Assembly (NCBI GenBank): GCA_944548615.1
Contig: OX155954.1
Location: forward strand, 7,188,924-7,252,923
DNA length: 64,000 nt
Source of the DNA: Micropterix aruncella
Lineage: Eukaryota > Arthropoda > Insecta > Lepidoptera > Micropterigidae
Direction of reading: 5' to 3'
In this document: one piece after another, positions 58,996-64,000 of the stretch
Layout: each line of letters begins with the position of its first letter
Numbering within the stretch: position 1 is the first letter of the stretch
Notes under the pieces: model-generated
Told to the model about the DNA's origin: nothing
Seen by the model: only the letters and a program-made list of their open reading frames with translations
The model's database searches: none
Made by a program: the position numbers and the translations under genes

Positions 58996-59470
58996 GTCGG
59001 TTAGTGGGCCGGGAAAGTAATTCTCAAGACATTTTAAAATGGCAAGAAAAAACCTATGCTGAACTGCATAAGACTCGAGACGTCGTCTATTGTCCGGGAG
59101 GATTTAATGAAAAAATATCGGCGTCTGCCTGTAGCGAACGCTCCTTGCGAGAATCTAATAAAAGTGACGCTGCGCTGTGAGCGTGCCGACACTCGTGTCT
59201 CAGTGTCTCCGTGTCTCCGGGGAGCTACTCACCATTATTAGACAAACGACCCTTGAGATCGCGACGGCGACGAACGAACATCTAATTAGATACGCAGAAG
59301 CGGCTTTTTGTGGGAAAGCAGAATGCTAATTGTAAAGACAACCGTTTGATGGGACTTGGCTGGTTTATACTGCATTCGTTCACGCATACTGACGTGAATT
59401 CATAAAATAGATATTTTTTATGTTTGTACTAATTTCAGCTTGTACAAACTCTATCTTTCGTTATCGATGG
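58996..59470. other. GC-balanced block, no gene recognised
   Basis: 59040-59290 has open plus frames without recognisable domains. Confidence 0.35.
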
Positions 59471-59477
59471 AAAAAAA

Positions 59478-59529
59478 GTGAGCCACAGAAATGAGCAGAG
59501 TTATTGCTCTTCTCATTTCTGTGGCTCAC
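59478..59529. repeat. 52-bp perfect-arm hairpin
   Basis: Arms GTGAGCCACAGAAATGAG (59478-59495) and CTCATTTCTGTGGCTCAC (59512-59529), perfectly complementary, with inner AGAG/CTCT pairing. Size resembles a small-RNA precursor or a recent foldback. Confidence 0.85.
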
Positions 59530-59564
59530 AGTAGCTTCATTTTTTTTAACTGTGGCTTCACTAT

Positions 59565-59745
59565 AAAACATTGATTTTGCTTACAAAAATAACAGGAACC
59601 GAACGGCCAAACCTTAACCTTATGCTTATTTGATTGAGTCACCCAACCGGGACTAACCCGTTCTAGAGGGAACAGGGCTCTAACATTACAATAAATTATG
59701 GAAAATTTTTAGTAAAATGCTCATAAAACTAAATTGCCTTAAAAT
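59565..59745 (-). repeat. LINE 3'-end-like repeat, copy 3
   Basis: AATAACAGGAACCGAACGGC, TTAACCTTATGCTTATTTG, CACCCAACCGGGACTAACCC, AACTAAATTGCC. Same order as 24075-24240 and inverse of 26400-26665. Confidence 0.7.
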
Positions 59746-61554
59746 TTGGTTCCTCAAAAAAACGCAATTCCGTTATGAATTCGACCTTAATGGAAAATAA
59801 CATTTCGTTAAATAGAGTTTGACAAACAGAATAGGATAAATCGAATAGAATATAGAGAAATATAATAGGAAAAATTAAAAAGAAGAAATCTAGGATCTCA
59901 CCTGGGATCTCTAGAAATCAAGGATCTCATCTCAATATACATACATGTTCCGTAAAAGCCCAGACAACAAATGCAGTTGCAGTCAGGTCGTATTTGATTC
60001 GTCGCTGGGATTGAAGTCAGTGCGACGCGGTGTGGACGGCGACCGCGATTGGTTATTGCTATTCTTTCAAATAGCAGTTACCAGCTGAATTTGTCATATA
60101 TTGAAAATTAATTCAACGATTCTCACCATCCTCAGCATCAATCACGATTTGATGACGCAATGGCGCATATGCTGTTTTCAGAAATAGGTGAACGTTGACT
60201 AAATAAATTAAAACGACTATTTATGAACTATGGAAAACGACTATGTATAGCTAATGATAATGACTATTATAAAGTCGTTTTAGAGATGTTCTTTTCATCG
60301 GGAATAGATGACGGCACTCTTTACTTTCCCTCGTCGGAGGACTTCAACGGCATTGTAAGGAAGGACGAATAAAGGAGGGTGGCCGCAGAGATTATTAATA
60401 TCAACTTCCTAAGGACGAGGAAAAAAAATGCGTTGAAATAAGGGCTTTCATAGCGAGCCGTTATATTTCGTATAAAGTAGTATAATATACGTACTTCGAC
60501 CCCAATCTGGAGAGTCTCGAGTATTACCCCTGATTTCCAATGAAAATAAAGCATCTCTACCCAAAGGCTTTGAAACCGGTCGCCTAATAGAGGCACCACG
60601 TTTACTGTTTGTTTAAAGCAGAATTTAGTGAACACACGCAATAGTCCCTACCTAGTGGTATTCTTCCATAAAAATCGTGTTAGGCTCAGTTAAAACGTGT
60701 AAAAGCTACACAATATTGGAAAAGTAAATAATTGTCATTTATATAAATTAAAATGAAATGCTGTTCGTTGGTCAATCGCATATTAGGTTGATCGGCTAAA
60801 CCGATTTGGCTCTTTTTTTTAAATATTTGTAATAATCCAAGGTCCTAACGGATAGAAATAATTGGAAAAGTTGCCTGAAATATTGGGAAATTCGGGAAAA
60901 ACTGAAAGTGCTTTGTTTCTACTCACGACTCGAACGATTGATATCCCTAATTCTTTTTTTTTTTGAATGGGTACGACATATTAGGTCGATTCTTTTTTGT
61001 TTTGATCGCTATGCTCTCGGGATGAAAATATTTCAACCAAATGTATTCAATTAAAAAAAAATCTGAAAGATCTTGAGAAAAATCAGGAACAACGAATTCC
61101 AGTCCAGTTAGGGGGGTGGAGTTTTTTTTTTTTTTTTTTTTTTTATTTTTTTTATTTATTTTTCTTTAAATCCAAAATAAAAATTTACAATGTTGACACA
61201 AATAACACAGTGTAAAAAAGAGCAAATACTTAGTCATTGTTTGTGAAGCAAAGAAAGTACAGATTTGATGGATTTTATCAGCTCCACTAGACTACAGTCT
61301 GTTCTGGAGTGATACCACACTTATATTTGTTACATAGTACAATTTTTTATAAATTTTCGGTTAAAATAAAAAAAAATAGCAACATAATTAAGAAAATTTG
61401 AAGAAAAAGACATCTAATATTAGTTAAAAGGATAAAAGGGTAATTACCTACATAGGCATTATAATATATAGATATATTTATATATAAATACACACTTATA
61501 CATATAAAATATATATACACATACACACACATACATATATACAAATGTAAATGT
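59746..61554. other. no gene seen
   Basis: A GGGAAAGT-family start may lie at 60325-60340 (minus: CCGACGAGGGAAAGTAAAG). Poly-T at 61116-61145 and (AC/AT)n at 61490-61545. A minus frame at 60321-60641 is not recognisable. Confidence 0.4.
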
Positions 61555-61680
61555 AAGTTTGGAGAGGGGTTTGGGGTTGGGGAGTCAAATGGGGTAAATT
61601 TCGGGTATGGGGGGATGGGAGGGATGGGAGGGGGGGGGGGGGGGGGGTGTGGGGGTAAGGAGTTTAGCGCGGGGAGGGAA
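61555..61680 (+). repeat. G-rich tract with many GGGG runs
   Basis: More than eight runs of three or more G within 125 bp, including ~19 G at 61630-61648. Quadruplex formation is possible; the long run may also be length-variable or mis-sequenced. Confidence 0.6.
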
Positions 61681-61835
61681 GGGGCGGGGTTGTCTGATTG
61701 TCGGGAAAGTCTTGGGGTGACACAACCGATTTTTTACTTTGTTTACATATTCCAATAGCTAGTCACAAATTCACAAAACGATCACAAACAAATTTATTGA
61801 AATTTTGACAGGATAGGGTCTGTCGGGTCAGCTAG
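61681..61835 (+). mobile_element. Helitron 3' end
   Basis: GATTGTCGGGAAAGTCTTGG, GGTGACACAACCGATTTTTT, then ...GTCTGTCGGGTCAGCTAG|T (CTAG 61832-61835). It ties the 'GGGAAAGT' motif to a Helitron terminus. The 5' end was not found. Confidence 0.7.
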
Positions 61836-62465
61836 TATTTCAATAAAATATTTTACATTTAGTTTTACTTCCATTTCGGGTCGGATATCCTTAGGTCTTG
61901 GGGGATTTCCCATAACAAGGAATGTCGCACTTTTATCAAACCAACCTTTAGATATTATACAATAGATAGATCCACGATTCCCCGATAGATTCTAGGAGTG
62001 ACGATTCACTTTGTTACAAATAACTTTGCAAACATTTTGCACACCACGTACTCCATTAGATATGATGTCATGTGGACCAAGGTCCCCTTTTCTCACGGGG
62101 AGTGACAACCAAGGATCTTATACAAATATGTCTGCGCGGAGTATATACGGGGATATAGGAGGGGCAAGGCGTATATACGGGGAGGCAGGAGGGGCGACGA
62201 GAAGTATATTCGAAGTTTCCTCGAACGCATCGGTGGAACCAGAGGAATTCGAGTAAATATTCGTAGCCGGATTCTAAGATTGTGGGAATGTTTTTTGATT
62301 TATTAGCAAAATAAATGTTTTTATAGTAATTAATTCTTAATTTGTGGAGAACAAGATTTTTGGTTTATAACAGCTGTTATATGAAACATCATATAAATCT
62401 GTCGCAATATTGAAATAAAAAATCTAAACCTTTTATTTATTATAATGGAACTAATTTAAGTATAT
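61836..62465. other. no gene recognised
   Basis: A 41-bp-type duplication around GTATATACGGGGA and GGAGGGGC at 62140-62195 gives a repetitive plus frame (62011-62256). No domain. Confidence 0.35.
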
Positions 62466-62469
62466 TTTA

Positions 62470-63400
62470 TTATCAAATCAAATACTTTATTGTCTCAAAA
62501 ATCATAGTTTCAAATACAAAGTGACAAAACCTAACCTAACTGGATCGCACGAGACGTTTGCCCTAAGGTAGACTGAGATACGTTTATTTAATTATAATAA
62601 TAATAATAACATGTTTTATTTGTAAGAAAAGACGAGCGTATTACCTGCAGGCAATATTTTTGAGTTAGCCTTTACTATCGTTTGAACATTATTTACTACT
62701 AGTGCTAACGACCTATATAAAGAGTTTAACAAATACAAAAATAAATAAGAAGGAAAGAAAAAATATATATTTAACTCTTTGTGGGCACAGAATGTGCCAC
62801 ATCAAAATAACCTAACACATATAGTAACGCACAGGTTTAAGGAGGAGAATGGGAAGGGAAAGGGAATTTATGTGAAAGATTTCAAATATTCTTTGAGTCT
62901 GTTTTTAAAACTTGTTGTGCTTGGCGCGGTTCTCACATTTTTCGGCAAAGCATTCCAAAGACGGTATCCATGCACGGGGAAAGAGAAAATGAATAAGGCA
63001 GTGCTGTGACCAGAGATAGTAAGTAGCAGATTGTCTTTTGAACTCAGAGGGCGTCCATGAGCCCATAGTGCAGTAAACTTGCCGGTGAGATTATTGGGAG
63101 CGAGGCCCTCCAAGATCTTGAAAGCATACAAAGAACTCTCATATCACTTTTCTCACGCGTCGACAGGTAGTGAAGCTTCACTCTGTAATCCGTGATGTGG
63201 TCAAATTTTCTGTGGCCATGGATATAACGAACGCAGAACTTTTGGAGACGCTCAACTTTTGAGAGGTCGAAAAATGCGACATCTCTATTATCCAGAATGG
63301 GGACGAGAGCAGACTGACAAATCGTAACCTTGCTCTCCTCCGGGAGGATATATTTTAGCCTATTCAGCCAATGAAATCGGCCGAAGAGTTTATTTAAAAA
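62470..63400 (-). mobile_element. 5'-truncated CR1/jockey-type LINE
   Basis: ORF2 end on the minus strand (63400-62868), then a 3' region ending in the tail AATAAAGTATTTGATTTGAT at about 62475-62495, typical of CR1/jockey-group LINEs. No reverse-transcriptase core is left. Confidence 0.75.
62868..63400 (-). pseudogene. LINE ORF2 C-terminal fragment
   Basis: Read right to left: FHWLNRLKYILPEESKVTIC, LVPILDNRDVAFFDLS, VERLQKFCVRYIHGHRKFDH, LHYLSTREKSDMRVL, a frame shift near 63128, then AFKILEGLAPNNLTGKF, GYRLWNALPKNVRTAPSTTS and FKNRLKEYL. The Y-R-x-W-N-x-L-P block with FK...K is the usual end of jockey/CR1 ORF2 proteins. One frame shift; the reverse-transcriptase part is missing. Confidence 0.8.
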
Positions 63401-63937
63401 CTGCCTAATTATAAAAAAAACATATAAATTTTTTAAAAAAATGTCATAAAATCAATTAAAAATGATTAAGACTAAAAATTATAATATAATTACTAATCCT
63501 AGAATCAGTCCAATAAGTACACTAGTAAAAAATAATTTAAAGCTACCGAATTCTACAGATATATTTATAAAAATAAAATAAAATATAATAGAAAAATATG
63601 TAAGCATTATTTAATAATTATATTATAACTCTCGACTTACAAAGCCTCTTTAAAGTATTTTTCTGAGTAAATTCTGAAAATATCCCGCTGCTCTCATCGC
63701 AGAAGACAATAGAAGCCTTTGACGCCAAGGCAGGCGACCGCGATGCGGTGCGCCGAACCGCTGGTAAAAGCCATCCACTCCCGCCATGTCTTTTGAGGGT
63801 CAACGATCAACCGCAACGCAGACACCCTTTTATTCAGCCTGAAGCGCTGAAGCAACTTTTATTTCAAGCTTTAATGGCGGCGTGTGAAACATGAATAAGA
63901 GAGGGAGAGAGAAAGAGAGAAAGAGACATAATATCTA

Positions 63938-63938
<1 letters not shown>
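63401..63938. other. no gene seen; GA repeats
   Basis: AT-rich to 63620, then a GC-balanced patch (63690-63860) without recognised features, then (GA)n at 63900-63925. Confidence 0.4.

Positions 63939-64000
<62 letters not shown>
63939..64000. repeat. (AT)n microsatellite reaching the window edge
   Basis: Uninterrupted AT/TA dinucleotides to the last base; its full length is unknown. Confidence 0.95.

Overview
The window looks like non-genic DNA from an insect nuclear genome. It is AT-rich, carries spliced-gene signals, has a 200-base assembly gap, and is packed with decayed copies of typical insect transposons: mariner, hAT, PIF/Harbinger, Helitron, jockey/CR1-type LINEs, MITEs and a tRNA-derived SINE-like family. 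The order cannot be fixed from the sequence; a moth or another AT-rich insect would fit. Nothing suggests bacterial, organellar or viral DNA.

Only one piece looks like a host protein-coding gene. It is a minus-strand exon at 54953-55114 that encodes a signal peptide and the start of an LDL-receptor class A repeat and runs into the gap (54753-54952). On the far side of the gap is a 625-bp satellite (52393-54752): three direct units, then an inverted part, with a 229-bp (AT)n tract next to it. Much of the region left of the gap may be an intron of that gene.

The best-resolved mobile elements are two Helitrons and one hAT. Helitron A (5003-7619) is internally deleted, keeps part of Rep and the end of the helicase, and holds about 1 kb of a GTCRAAAAA-type minisatellite. 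Helitron B (40093-43374) lacks Rep but keeps a nearly intact Pif1-type helicase broken by one TAG; its 5' part has a plausible intron with a nested TA-flanked MITE. The hAT (15287-16704) has an exact 8-bp target duplication and a transposase gene cut off directly inside one terminal repeat.

Region by region: 0-5 kb holds mariner fragments, a SINE-like element and a 14-bp minisatellite. 5-9.3 kb holds Helitron A, an element with ~120-bp tandem repeats and a copy of a 'GGGAAAGT' family. 9.8-13 kb holds a mariner with terminal repeats, TTAA-type MITEs and a SINE-like copy. 13.7-19.1 kb holds a LINE, the hAT and duplicated Harbinger fragments. 20-28.3 kb holds foldback MITEs, LINE pieces and a composite SINE-like block. 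29.7-40 kb holds an endonuclease domain, a second hAT, the second tandem-repeat element, a ~190-bp cruciform-forming repeat and another 'GGGAAAGT' element. 40-43.4 kb is Helitron B. 46.9-50 kb holds a nested LINE insertion, a MITE and a dispersed repeat. 52-55 kb holds the satellite, the gap and the host exon. 55-64 kb holds further SINE-like copies, a Helitron end, a LINE and terminal (AT)n.

No intact transposase, reverse transcriptase or Rep protein is visible, so this is mostly a fossil record of transposition.
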